A DNA stretch of 37,116 bases from Bacteroidota bacterium (GTDB lineage Bacteria > Bacteroidota > Bacteroidia > UKL13-3), in assembly GCA_947507965.1 (NCBI GenBank), contig CANNQU010000033.1:1-37116 (forward strand). The letters run 5' to 3'. Below are positions 7,787 to 16,880 of the stretch, in pieces; position 1 is the stretch's first letter, and each line of letters opens with the position of its first letter. The notes under the pieces were generated by a model. That model was given only the letters and a program-made list of their open reading frames with translations, searched no databases and had not been told where the DNA came from. The translations under genes were made by a program, and so were the position numbers.

Positions 7787-10700
7787 TTATAGGGGTGCCA
7801 CGATGGAATTAAAGGAGGGTGCTTTCTTTCGCCTGCGAAACGAATTAAATTCCTTACGCCAGTAAATACCGACTCCACTGGTTAAAATATTTTGATTGTA
7901 GGTAAAGGTATTTGTTTTTTTACTAAAAACGGTAAATCGCAGTTGACCCGATTTATCCAATAGCACCTGAGCCGAAATATTGCCGGTAACATTACTTGTT
8001 GCTTCTCCATTGAGTATGTAATTACCTTCTACAACCAAGCGGTCGTTAAAGAATTTTTTACTGAGTTTAAAAATCCAAATGCCGGTACGGGTTGGATCCG
8101 ATTTGTTATAGTCGATTCCAAATGGGTTATTGCTAAATACCTGCCCAAGCCAATTGGTAAGTTGTGCAGTTAAGAAATCGCCCAGTGCCGTGTAACCTCC
8201 TGTAGAGGCGAAGGTTGTAGCGGAGTTGTCGAGTGAGAAAAACCTTTTGAAGAAGAGCAAACTAAATACCTGTCGGTTTAATTCATCTGGATTTTGCTGC
8301 CAACTGGCAATATACGTTTTTACTGTGTTCTCCAGTTGTGGGTCGTTGAAATTTTGAAGCTTTGGAATTTCTAAATTGAAGGTGATATCGGGTTTAAATA
8401 ATAGTCCTTTTAAATATAAGATGCAATCGACAGGAATATTTTTAGTTTGAGCATCAGAACTGCTCGAATTGTTGGCGGCAGTACTTACCTGAGTTTGAAG
8501 CAAGGAACTAACATTGGCCTGCGTAATATTATATACCGCTTCCAAATTTACTTTCGCCCCGTAAGGGTCGCCATCCCATGAAATATGACCTCCACTTTTT
8601 ACGATAAAGGGCTTGTTGAATACATCAAATTTAGTGAATAGATATTTCCCATGCTTAATTTCATAGTTCCCATACATGGAAAAATCACCACTTGGTGTAA
8701 TATGCATTCGAATATTTCCATTGCCCGATCCTTCAATAATATCACCTAGCTGCGAGTCGAAAATAAGTTTAATATAAGCGTCTTCATTGATGTCCAGATT
8801 CATCGTTAATTCCAGCCCACCCAATTCCACCTGGTACGATTTATTCGCTTTCTGACTCTTTTCTTTGAAGGTGATATAGCTCGATTTACTACTATACTCC
8901 GGGTTTGTAAGTGGTATATTGATCAACGTTCCTCGGTTCGACTTTAAATTCATAACCATTTTGAGGTCATCAATGCCACCTTTTATCGAGATATTTCCTG
9001 TGCCATAACCGGTGCCATAAAACAAGTCATTATCATGCGAGGTGGTATTTAATATCTTATAATTCGAAAAGTTCTTAACGGTGATATCAAGAAACCATTG
9101 GTCGAAATTATGGTGAATTACCTTTATATTAGCCAGCGCCATTTTTTTATTTTCGTCATATAGCTTGGCATTTATTATTTCAAAGCTGTTTTTATTGATT
9201 GCGATCTCATTCTCCAGCTGGTAGTGTGTTTTTAAATAGTCTATCGTGAAGCCACCACCCTTTAAGTATCCTTTTCCACTGATTTCGGGATTATTAAAGG
9301 TTCCGGTAAGTTTTGCTTTGGCGGTTAATTGACCTTCGAGCTGGCTGGCAATACCTTTAAATACAAAGTTTAAAACTTTGGTAGGGGTTTCATTTATTAC
9401 GATATCAAAATCGAGATAATTTGTTTTTTTGTTCGAATAAATCTTGCCTTCAAGCATTAAATTCTGTAAATCGCCATCGGTAAATCGAATGGAGGAATAA
9501 ATTATATTATCGTCTTTGTTATAGGCCGAATTTATTCTAAGGTTGCCAAAGGTATCCTTATCTACCTGAAATGTTTTAACGGTAATGCCACTGCTGTCGG
9601 TCGAAAAATAAGGATTGTTAAATGGATTGGTAATGCTAATGTTGCCGTTTACTTCACCATAAAGTTTTACCCCCATATTCTTCACCAGCGTGTTCAGGGT
9701 GTTGAGTTGAAACCTATGAATTCCTATATTTAACGGCTCACTGCTCGTCTTGGACAATAAACCATTCACTACCACTTCTTGTGTCTTACCGATGACTTTG
9801 AAGTCATAAAACCGGGCACCTCCCTTGGATAAAAAGATGGGTTCTGCTTGCGCTACATTGAAATCAACAGCGTTAAAGGTGAACGAATTCTTGTTTAATT
9901 GTAAGGCGATGCCATCCTCTAAAAAATCGAAGGTGCTTTCCAGGTAATACGCATCGGCGGCAGCACGGTTTAGGGCTTTAATCGTTGCATAAATTTTGTT
10001 TTCAATGCATTTGAAAATAAGGGTATCCCAGGTAATCCAAGGTTCTGGTGAGCCCTCTTGCTGAATCTTTTTAGTGGAAGCGTACACGTAAAATGGTTCC
10101 TCCGGTTTCTTTTGCGAATGAAGGAGAAGGCTGTCGATTACCAGGGTATTGAAGCTGATTTGTTTCGACTTTAAATTGAAGGCGTATCGATGCGATTGAT
10201 TATTAAAGTAGCCGTCGATAAGGGTCGGTTTCAGCCTTAGTCCTGGATTGATGAGCTCAATAAACTCCTCGGGCTTCTTGAGGTCAAATTTGAACACAAA
10301 ATCTTGGATGGATCGTGTTGCAAATTGCTTGAAATAGGAGGGATACAAAATTGCAGCTTCGTTTTCAATAGCCTTCATGAGCTCATTAAAGTTATAACTG
10401 CCATCGATGCTGGCATCTAATACATCCGATGTGATATTGATGGAACGTTTATTAGAAAGTATCTTAGATGATAATGCTAACGTTTTAAATTCGTATTTTT
10501 TACTTTCTCGTTGATAGGAGATGTAGGGGATGGTTGCATCACCATAAATATCGGCAATGTTGTTACCACGCAATTTCATTTTCACCTGCACATTCAAAAT
10601 CGATGGGGTGCTGTCGAGATGAAGCTGATGTAGGTTCGCATTTTTTATTTTGGCATCAAAATCGAAAACCGATTCGGCCTTGCTATAATCTACGATGCCA

Positions 10701-12187
10701 TCGAAATTTAAGTTTATGTTATCATCTTCAACAATGGCTTTGCCGCTAAATTTCTTATCTGCAATGATACCCTCTGCCGTGATATTTTGATAGGTATAGC
10801 TATTCCATCGGATGCTTTCGAGGTCTGCATCAATTTTGGTGGATATCGTTTTTAAGGTAAGGCCACTTCCTTTTACGGTAACCTCGCCACTAACCCCTTC
10901 AAGCATCGTATTACCGGTTAGCTTACCCAAATTAAATTCTTTAAAAAAAGCGGAACCACTATAGCTTTCAATTTTCTCTTTTGGAAATTTTAAATTAAGA
11001 TCTGTTTTTACGCTACCCAAGGCGGTATTAAAATAGCCATCGAGTACAAAGTCACGTACAAAACCAATGGCTTTCATTTGATAGGTAATCGTACCTAGTT
11101 GGTATATCTCTTTGGGTAATTCCTGTGCGATTAAGTAGTCGAGGTCGTCTTTTTTCAGCAAAGCATCTTTGGTAGAAACTTCAAAAAAAGTTTCATATAC
11201 ATCAGGTAATCCTTTAAAGGTGGCACTGCCTTTAAAGTAACTCTCTTTCCCAAATTGGGCCGTTACATTTTTGCATTTTAAATTATCGATCGTGCCTTTG
11301 GTGGTAGCACTGAATTGAATTTTTTGATGCATGCCCCTTAAGTCGGATGCGAAGTAAGCTAAGTCGTCGAAGGATAGGATGCTATGATCAAAATGTCCTT
11401 CGATTTTTACCTTGGAAAGGAAATCATCAAAATCATCAATACGGTCGAAACGCATTACAAATTGATCTTTAATAACACTATTGGGCGTAATAATCTGTAG
11501 TTTATTAAAATTCATCTCACCTGAAGAAAGTGTAAGCAAGCTATTCAGCTCTTTAATTTTAAAGCCACACCGTTCTACCGCTTCCAGGTTTGAGATTTGC
11601 ATTCTCGTCGTATCGCCATCGAGGGTTAAATTCGTGATATTAAAGGATAGATGCTTTAGTTGAATATGATTTTCATCAAATTGTGTTTCATTGCGTGTCG
11701 AATGCCCGTCCTCATGCTGAAAGGTGCCATCGTTGAATTTCACTTCCGCAATTTCTATCGACCAGTCTTTTTCTTGATTTGCTGTTTTCTTGTTTTTGTT
11801 TTTGAAGTTGTCGAGAAGCAACAAATAGGCCCAACGCGTATCTTCTTTATGTCGTTGCAGCTCAATATTGGCTTCTTCAAGCAAAATATAGTTAATGGAG
11901 AGCTTTTTCTTCGACCAATTTAATTCCTTAATGTCAAGCTTAATTACTTTTGAGTAGAGCACCGTATCCTCATGTAAATCACAAAAAAGAACGTCTTCCA
12001 ATTTTAAGGCATGAAAAAAATCGATATCTACATGTCCAATTTGTACTTTTGTACCTATTTTATCCTCCAATGAGGTGGTAATTTTTTGAATAATAAAGTT
12101 TTGTACCACCGAACTTTGCAGGAGTATATATACTAACCCAATTAAAAAGAGCGTGATTAGAAGTAAGGTTTTTAAAAATCGTTTCAT
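7787..12187 (-). CDS. tamB: TamB-family translocation/assembly module protein
   Basis: Large envelope-spanning protein of 1466 residues from ATG at 12187 (a TTG four codons upstream is rejected). A short basic N terminus is followed by a single membrane anchor, about residues 8-28 (LLLITLFLIGLVYILLQSS). The long middle region is a repetitive beta structure, as in AsmA/TamB bridge proteins. The C-terminal part matches the TamB (DUF490) domain: GSGNGNIRMHITPSGDFSMYG, then HGKYLFTKFDVFNKPF and SWDGDPYGAKVNLEA, ending in a beta-rich tail with ILTSGVGIYWRKEF. The family helps outer-membrane protein insertion and lipid transport between membranes. It is divergent from tsaD, with a gap of about 68 bases between start codons, and is followed 7 bases later by the aminotransferase gene. 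Confidence 0.93.
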   Translation of the reverse strand: MKRFLKTLLLITLFLIGLVYILLQSSVVQNFIIQKITTSLEDKIGTKVQIGHVDIDFFHALKLEDVLFCDLHEDTVLYSKVIKLDIKELNWSKKKLSINYILLEEANIELQRHKEDTRWAYLLLLDNFKNKNKKTANQEKDWSIEIAEVKFNDGTFQHEDGHSTRNETQFDENHIQLKHLSFNITNLTLDGDTTRMQISNLEAVERCGFKIKELNSLLTLSSGEMNFNKLQIITPNSVIKDQFVMRFDRIDDFDDFLSKVKIEGHFDHSILSFDDLAYFASDLRGMHQKIQFSATTKGTIDNLKCKNVTAQFGKESYFKGSATFKGLPDVYETFFEVSTKDALLKKDDLDYLIAQELPKEIYQLGTITYQMKAIGFVRDFVLDGYFNTALGSVKTDLNLKFPKEKIESYSGSAFFKEFNLGKLTGNTMLEGVSGEVTVKGSGLTLKTISTKIDADLESIRWNSYTYQNITAEGIIADKKFSGKAIVEDDNINLNFDGIVDYSKAESVFDFDAKIKNANLHQLHLDSTPSILNVQVKMKLRGNNIADIYGDATIPYISYQRESKKYEFKTLALSSKILSNKRSINITSDVLDASIDGSYNFNELMKAIENEAAILYPSYFKQFATRSIQDFVFKFDLKKPEEFIELINPGLRLKPTLIDGYFNNQSHRYAFNLKSKQISFNTLVIDSLLLHSQKKPEEPFYVYASTKKIQQEGSPEPWITWDTLIFKCIENKIYATIKALNRAAADAYYLESTFDFLEDGIALQLNKNSFTFNAVDFNVAQAEPIFLSKGGARFYDFKVIGKTQEVVVNGLLSKTSSEPLNIGIHRFQLNTLNTLVKNMGVKLYGEVNGNISITNPFNNPYFSTDSSGITVKTFQVDKDTFGNLRINSAYNKDDNIIYSSIRFTDGDLQNLMLEGKIYSNKKTNYLDFDIVINETPTKVLNFVFKGIASQLEGQLTAKAKLTGTFNNPEISGKGYLKGGGFTIDYLKTHYQLENEIAINKNSFEIINAKLYDENKKMALANIKVIHHNFDQWFLDITVKNFSNYKILNTTSHDNDLFYGTGYGTGNISIKGGIDDLKMVMNLKSNRGTLINIPLTNPEYSSKSSYITFKEKSQKANKSYQVELGGLELTMNLDINEDAYIKLIFDSQLGDIIEGSGNGNIRMHITPSGDFSMYGNYEIKHGKYLFTKFDVFNKPFIVKSGGHISWDGDPYGAKVNLEAVYNITQANVSSLLQTQVSTAANNSSSSDAQTKNIPVDCILYLKGLLFKPDITFNLEIPKLQNFNDPQLENTVKTYIASWQQNPDELNRQVFSLLFFKRFFSLDNSATTFASTGGYTALGDFLTAQLTNWLGQVFSNNPFGIDYNKSDPTRTGIWIFKLSKKFFNDRLVVEGNYILNGEATSNVTGNISAQVLLDKSGQLRFTVFSKKTNTFTYNQNILTSGVGIYWRKEFNSFRRRKKAPSFNSIVAPL

Positions 12188-12255
12188 TACAAGTTTCAAT
12201 ACCGGTTCAACGTATTGAAGTTTAATCTCAATTATTGTTTAGGTTACATACGAAT

Positions 12256-13269
12256 ATGATGCCACAAAGTAACGAAATTTTTACACTATCTATAGAGTCA
12301 AGTTGCGACGACACCTCGGCAGCTGTTTTATGTAACGATACCGTTTTGAGTAATATTGTTGCAACGCAAAAAATACATGAGCTTTATGGTGGTGTGGTAC
12401 CTGAGCTGGCCTCCAGGGCACATCAACAAAACATCGTGGTAGTGGTTGATACCGCCTTACGAGAGGCTAACATTTCGAAAAGTCAGTTATCGGCCATCGC
12501 GTTCACCAATGGCCCCGGGCTTATGGGTAGCCTGTTGGTAGGCACTTCGTTTGCCAAAACGATGAGTATGGGTTTAGCTATACCTTTAATTGAGGTGAAC
12601 CACATGCAAGCTCATGTAGCAGCACATTATATCGACAATAAGCCCAATTTCCCTTTTCTTTGTCTTACGGTCTCCGGAGGTCATTCTCAAATTGTATTGG
12701 TGAAAGATTATTTATCGATGGAAGTGCTCGGTCGTACCCTTGATGATGCCGTAGGTGAAGCCTTCGACAAGGCGGCCAAAATAATGAAGTTACCCTATCC
12801 TGGCGGTCCCTTAATCGATTATCACGCACGATTGGGCGACGCCACCAAGTTTAGTTTCCCTATGCCGGCGATGAATGGTTTCAACTACTCTTTCAGTGGA
12901 GTGAAAACATCATTTTTGAATTTTATCTCCAAAAATACCATAGCAAACCCAAATTTTGTGGAGGAGGAAATGCCACATATTTGTGCCTCCTACCAGGCGC
13001 ATCTCGTAAATTATTTATGTAAAGTGTTTTTATTGGCATCACAGCATTATGATATCAAGGAGTTGGCTATTGCCGGTGGGGTATCGGCCAATAGCAGTTT
13101 ACGATCGGCCTTGATGGAGTTCGGCAAACAGGGTTTTAATACGTATATCCCAAAAATGGAGTATTGTACCGATAATGCAGCCATGATAGGCATTGTAGGC
13201 TATTATAAATACCTCAGCAAAGATTTCACCAACCTACGCATTACCCCATATTCCAGGTCGGAACAATAA
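12256..13269 (+). CDS. tsaD: tRNA N6-adenosine threonylcarbamoyltransferase TsaD
   Basis: Transfers the threonylcarbamoyl group to A37 of ANN-reading tRNAs (t6A), with TsaB and TsaE. 337 residues from the tandem ATG ATG at 12256/12259; an upstream TTG at 12235 would add residues that the family lacks. The start SIESSCDDTSAAVL is the canonical ASKHA nucleotide-binding entry. The metal-binding HMQAH motif gives His116 and His120, and Asp306 in CTDNAAM is the third ligand. TVSGGHSQ and AIAGGVSANSSLR are further family signatures. tsaB and tsaE are not in the window. No promoter match was found in the short gap to tamB. Confidence 0.97.
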   Translation: MMPQSNEIFTLSIESSCDDTSAAVLCNDTVLSNIVATQKIHELYGGVVPELASRAHQQNIVVVVDTALREANISKSQLSAIAFTNGPGLMGSLLVGTSFAKTMSMGLAIPLIEVNHMQAHVAAHYIDNKPNFPFLCLTVSGGHSQIVLVKDYLSMEVLGRTLDDAVGEAFDKAAKIMKLPYPGGPLIDYHARLGDATKFSFPMPAMNGFNYSFSGVKTSFLNFISKNTIANPNFVEEEMPHICASYQAHLVNYLCKVFLLASQHYDIKELAIAGGVSANSSLRSALMEFGKQGFNTYIPKMEYCTDNAAMIGIVGYYKYLSKDFTNLRITPYSRSEQ

Positions 13270-13365
13270 GATATTTGGGTAGCTCTCGCCTCTCCCTATT
13301 GGGGTTGATGGGTTAGGTGTTACGTTTAATTGAATACGGTTTTGACAGGGCCTCGCCAATATTAA

Positions 13366-14523
13366 CTATTTCAAGGTGTGCAATAAGGCGGCGGCTTCTA
13401 ATTGCATTTTTCGATTACGTAATAGGATGGTATTTAAAGCCACTTTAGCATCTTCGTTCTTATTTTGTTTAATTAATACCTTGGCTTTTAAAAATAGGCC
13501 TTGTTCGAAATACATAGAGTTTGTGTTATGTGTAATGAAATATAAGTTCACCAGGCATTTGTCAAAATAGCTGGAGTCGAAGTTTCGTTGTGCCATGCTA
13601 TAGTCAGCCGAATCAACGGCATTCGAGCTTTCGAGAAGAACTTTAGTGTTCTCAGATTGGACATTATAGTTTGAATTGTTATTTGAATTACCATTTGAAG
13701 CCGGGTAGGTTTCATGCTGTCCTTTTGCTTTTCTTTTTTTATTCTCGGCTTTGGCAAGTGCAATCTGTTTGTCAGCCATATCCACGGAGGATGCTTTGCT
13801 TTTATCTGGCCTTGTTTCTGAACTAAAAAGCACCTCCTTTTCAACAGCATCATCCATCGTGGCATTGGTGTTTATGGCAACACTCGGTGCCAAGGTATCT
13901 AACGCGATGGCCGCTTTGCCGTTAGCGGAGGTCTCCTTGCTTTGATCAACGACCTCCGGTGAAGGTTCTGTATCTTCGGCATTCACCGGAGATGCTTCTT
14001 CGCGTATCTTTAGAGCCTTCGTGTTGCTTTCCTTCCAATGATATTCGGTATCTTTACTTTTACTGTTTTGCTCAGTTAAACCGATGAGATCCGAATTTAT
14101 TTTATGCGTATCCAATGAAAGCGGTAACTTTTCTTTTTCTTTTGCAGGCGTAGGGTCAGTGGTAGGTTCGGTCATCGACGTGGTATCTGCTATAACATCT
14201 TTTTTATTCATTAGCATCCAACTCAATCCAACGCCCAAAATAAGCATCGCTGCAGCACTCCAATACCAAAAGGTGATGCGATTTTTTTGCTTTGCTAGAA
14301 TGGCGCTATCGACTGCTTTGTTTAAGGCCTTTACCTGTTCACCTAGTTGCCCGGAAAAGGTCATCGCATCAATTCCTTCCTTTATGTCGGCACATATCTC
14401 GCACCCACTTACATGCTCTCGAATGAAGTTCAATTCAGGCTCACGCAGCGTTTTGGTGCTGTAGCATTCCCATTGATAATTAGTTATACATAATGGAGTA
14501 TCCATGTGATCAAAGGGAGCCAT
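13366..14523 (-). CDS. Anti-sigma factor, zinc-finger type, with membrane anchor
   Basis: 385 residues from ATG at 14523; a second ATG at 14505 is equally possible. The cytoplasmic N terminus holds a ZAS-type zinc motif H-x3-C-x2-C (His37, Cys41, Cys44). One membrane helix spans about 83-104 (ITFWYWSAAAMLILGVGLSW). The rest, presumably periplasmic, is a low-complexity acidic, Ser/Thr/Ala-rich stretch (about 115-310), followed by a helical pair resembling a TPR (about 310-385). The start overlaps the end of the sigma factor gene by 22 or 40 bases, so the two are translated from one message, and this protein most likely holds that sigma factor inactive. The signal sensed is unknown. The C-terminal part does not match a family I recognise. 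Confidence 0.85.
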   Translation of the reverse strand: MAPFDHMDTPLCITNYQWECYSTKTLREPELNFIREHVSGCEICADIKEGIDAMTFSGQLGEQVKALNKAVDSAILAKQKNRITFWYWSAAAMLILGVGLSWMLMNKKDVIADTTSMTEPTTDPTPAKEKEKLPLSLDTHKINSDLIGLTEQNSKSKDTEYHWKESNTKALKIREEASPVNAEDTEPSPEVVDQSKETSANGKAAIALDTLAPSVAINTNATMDDAVEKEVLFSSETRPDKSKASSVDMADKQIALAKAENKKRKAKGQHETYPASNGNSNNNSNYNVQSENTKVLLESSNAVDSADYSMAQRNFDSSYFDKCLVNLYFITHNTNSMYFEQGLFLKAKVLIKQNKNEDAKVALNTILLRNRKMQLEAAALLHTLK

Positions 14524-15104
14524 AAACGGATTCCCTTATTACTTAATATTATTTTTAAATTTCGTTTGCCATTCTGAATATGGCTTTTCACTTCATTATC
14601 TGAGTATCCGGTAATGGCACTTACCTCATCATAACTCTTCTGTTGTAAGTAAAAGAGTTCGATGCATTTCTTTTGCTTGTCTTTTAATTCGTGTATGGCA
14701 TATTCGAGTGTCTGTAATTTCTGCTCTTTATCGTCTGTGTTTTCTTGTTGATGTAAAAACTGCTCTAATTCCATAAAGCTGGTTTCACTATCTCCTTCTG
14801 GTTCACTCATCCGTATCGTTAATAACGGTTTTCGTAATTGCATCAAACAATAGTTGCGACATACGGTATGCAACCAACTTCTGAAATTTTGTATCTCATG
14901 TTTCAATAAATCGGAGAATAATTTTTCAAATACCTGCATCGCGGCATCTTGGGCCTCATCATCATCTTTTAGGTATTTATTGCAAACGGCATAACACATT
15001 AACGAATGTCTCTTAAAAAGCTCGCCCACAGCATTCTTATCGAAGGTGGTTTGGTACTTTTTTACCAACTCCTCATCTGTTCCGATGGTAAGTTTGATCG
15101 ACAT
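14484..15104 (-). CDS. ECF-type RNA polymerase sigma-70 factor
   Basis: 206 residues from ATG at 15104; a TTG three codons upstream is rejected. The sigma2 region (about 20-95) contains AVGELFKRHSLMCYAVCNKYL and the helix running into FRSWLHTVCRNYCLMQLRK. The sigma4 helix-turn-helix (about 135-190) contains KQKKCIELFYLQQKSYDEV followed by ITGYSDNEVKSHIQNGKRNL. Regions 1 and 3 are absent, as expected for ECF factors. The C-terminal tail after sigma4 is unusually hydrophobic (IRLWLPLITWILHYV), and its coding DNA doubles as the start of the anti-sigma gene. It diverges from the DUF4139 gene. No promoter motif was recognised upstream. Confidence 0.95.
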   Translation of the reverse strand: MSIKLTIGTDEELVKKYQTTFDKNAVGELFKRHSLMCYAVCNKYLKDDDEAQDAAMQVFEKLFSDLLKHEIQNFRSWLHTVCRNYCLMQLRKPLLTIRMSEPEGDSETSFMELEQFLHQQENTDDKEQKLQTLEYAIHELKDKQKKCIELFYLQQKSYDEVSAITGYSDNEVKSHIQNGKRNLKIILSNKGIRLWLPLITWILHYV

Positions 15105-15193
15105 CAACAGCAAAGATTAAAAAAAAATGGAAGTCTTTATGGATTTTTTCAAACAATAACATCTACCTATCAACTAATTAAATTATTCATACC

Positions 15194-16846
15194 ATGAAAC
15201 GCACCCTCTTTTTTCTGCTGATATTTACTGCTACACACGCAGTAGCACAAAATGCAAAGGTTTTTAATGCCAAACTGCAAAAAGCCACCGTTTATTTACA
15301 AGGAACTCATCTGTACTACAATGAGAGTATAAATTTGGTTCCGGGCAACAACGAATTTATTTTTGAAAATATCTCCCCATATATCTCCGATGCCTCGTTG
15401 CAGGCTAGCAGTAAAGCGGGTGTGATTATGGAAGTAAAGCATCTTCTTAAATACAAAGAAAAGGTAATCGTCACCAGGCAATACGACAAAGAAATTCAAA
15501 ATGTACTCGACTCGCTGGAAGATTTAGGCTACCTCATCAAAGATGTCGATAATAAAGCAAATGTGCTTGCCACCGAAAAGCACATGCTTCTCAATAATCG
15601 AATCATCAAAGGCGAGCCTCTTCGTGATTCACTTGCTTTATTACGCGATGGGATGCAGTTCCTACAGGAGAAATTGAATGCTATTTTAGAATCAGAATTG
15701 AAGCTGGAACGAATGAAAAATAATTTACTGAAACAAAGAAATAAGCTGAACGCCAGATATAGTTCCCTCTTGTTATTTCAAACCGGCCATAACGTTTCGA
15801 ATAATTCGGAGGCACAGCCTATTCACCAGGTAGTTGTTATGCTTTTTGCTGAAACCGCCACGAACACCACCATAAGTTTTAATTATTTTGTTCAGCAGGC
15901 CAATTGGGTGCCTCAATACGACCTGCAGGCAACGTCTTTAACGAGTAATTTCCAATTGAAATATTTCGCCAACGTAACCCAAAATACAGGTATCGACTGG
16001 ACTCATGTGCCTCTTACCTTAAGCACCTCCAACCCATCGGAAAGCAATACCAAGCCGGAGTTAAATCCTTGGTACCTTAGTTTTATAGCCTATAGAAATC
16101 AGGACTCCTATGGCATGTCGAACGGTGAAATGCCGGTTATGGCGAAATCAAAAGCATTGAGTAAGAAGGAGTCAATAGACGATGCTACCGAAGATTATAA
16201 AAGGTTGGAGCAGTACATCTCCATTACCGAAAATATAATTCGTACCGAGTATGAAATTAAGTTGAATTATACGATAGCCTCCGATGGTAAGGCTCATAAA
16301 GTACTTATCAACCAACGCGATATACCGATGCTTTTACAGTTTGCCACTGTCCCAAAAATAGGTACCGATGCCTTTTTGTTAGCCAAAGTTACGGGTTGGG
16401 AAGACATGAATATTATACCGGGTAACGCAAGGGTGTATTTTGATGGCACCTATGTAGGCGAAATGTTTTTGAATGCCTCTACCACCACCGATACCTTAAA
16501 TATAAATTTAGGAAGAGATAAAAGTATCGCTATATCGCGTAAGAAAATCAAGGACAACTATAAGGAAAAAATTATTGGAGAGGAAAAAACAGAAACACGT
16601 ACGATTGAATTGGTGGTACGTAATACCAAAAATATACCAATAGAAATTGTTGTTGAAGATCAAATTCCGGTGGTTCAAGGAACCAACGATATTAAAGTAA
16701 CCCTCCTAAAAGGCGATGGTGCCGAACTCGATGAGGTAACCGGTAAGCTAACCTGGAATGTGAAGCTAGGCGTTAAAGACAGCAAAAAGATCGTCTTTAC
16801 CTATGAAATACGTCATCCAAAAAACAAGCCGGTGGCAGGGTTATAA
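15194..16846 (+). CDS. Exported DUF4140/DUF4139 protein (MuiA-like)
   Basis: 550 residues with a signal peptide ending near residue 19 (THAVAQ). The N-terminal DUF4140-like domain (about 28-125) starts with KLQKATVYLQGTHLYYNESI. A coiled-coil stretch (about 85-195) follows. The DUF4139 domain (about 205-548) contains FNYFVQQANWVPQYDL, then ITENIIRTEYEIKLNYTI and the terminal TWNVKLGVKDSKKIVFTYE. The family is sometimes called mucoidy inhibitor A, but its biochemical role is not known. It is divergent from the ECF sigma/anti-sigma pair and 34 bases upstream of dapD. Whether it belongs to the sigma regulon cannot be judged from the sequence. Confidence 0.88.
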   Translation: MKRTLFFLLIFTATHAVAQNAKVFNAKLQKATVYLQGTHLYYNESINLVPGNNEFIFENISPYISDASLQASSKAGVIMEVKHLLKYKEKVIVTRQYDKEIQNVLDSLEDLGYLIKDVDNKANVLATEKHMLLNNRIIKGEPLRDSLALLRDGMQFLQEKLNAILESELKLERMKNNLLKQRNKLNARYSSLLLFQTGHNVSNNSEAQPIHQVVVMLFAETATNTTISFNYFVQQANWVPQYDLQATSLTSNFQLKYFANVTQNTGIDWTHVPLTLSTSNPSESNTKPELNPWYLSFIAYRNQDSYGMSNGEMPVMAKSKALSKKESIDDATEDYKRLEQYISITENIIRTEYEIKLNYTIASDGKAHKVLINQRDIPMLLQFATVPKIGTDAFLLAKVTGWEDMNIIPGNARVYFDGTYVGEMFLNASTTTDTLNINLGRDKSIAISRKKIKDNYKEKIIGEEKTETRTIELVVRNTKNIPIEIVVEDQIPVVQGTNDIKVTLLKGDGAELDEVTGKLTWNVKLGVKDSKKIVFTYEIRHPKNKPVAGL

Positions 16847-16880
16847 AGATCAATAATTTTCTCTGTAAATTGCGCCGCAA

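Noticed and set aside
7780-7878. N-terminal extension of the class IV aminotransferase from a GTG at 7878
   Set aside because: It would overlap the end of tamB in another frame, and the family starts at the MYINFNG strand encoded from ATG at 7779.
13270-13365. Terminator between the converging tsaD and anti-sigma genes
   Set aside because: Only weak short pairings were found and no T-run follows them on either strand.
13548-13865. Second minus-strand frame inside the anti-sigma gene
   Set aside because: It overlaps the real gene entirely, and its basic, Met-rich translation shows no domain.
14084-14464. 126-codon plus-strand frame opposite the anti-sigma gene
   Set aside because: Its hydrophobic, Ser-rich translation comes from reading the membrane helix and low-complexity codons in reverse.
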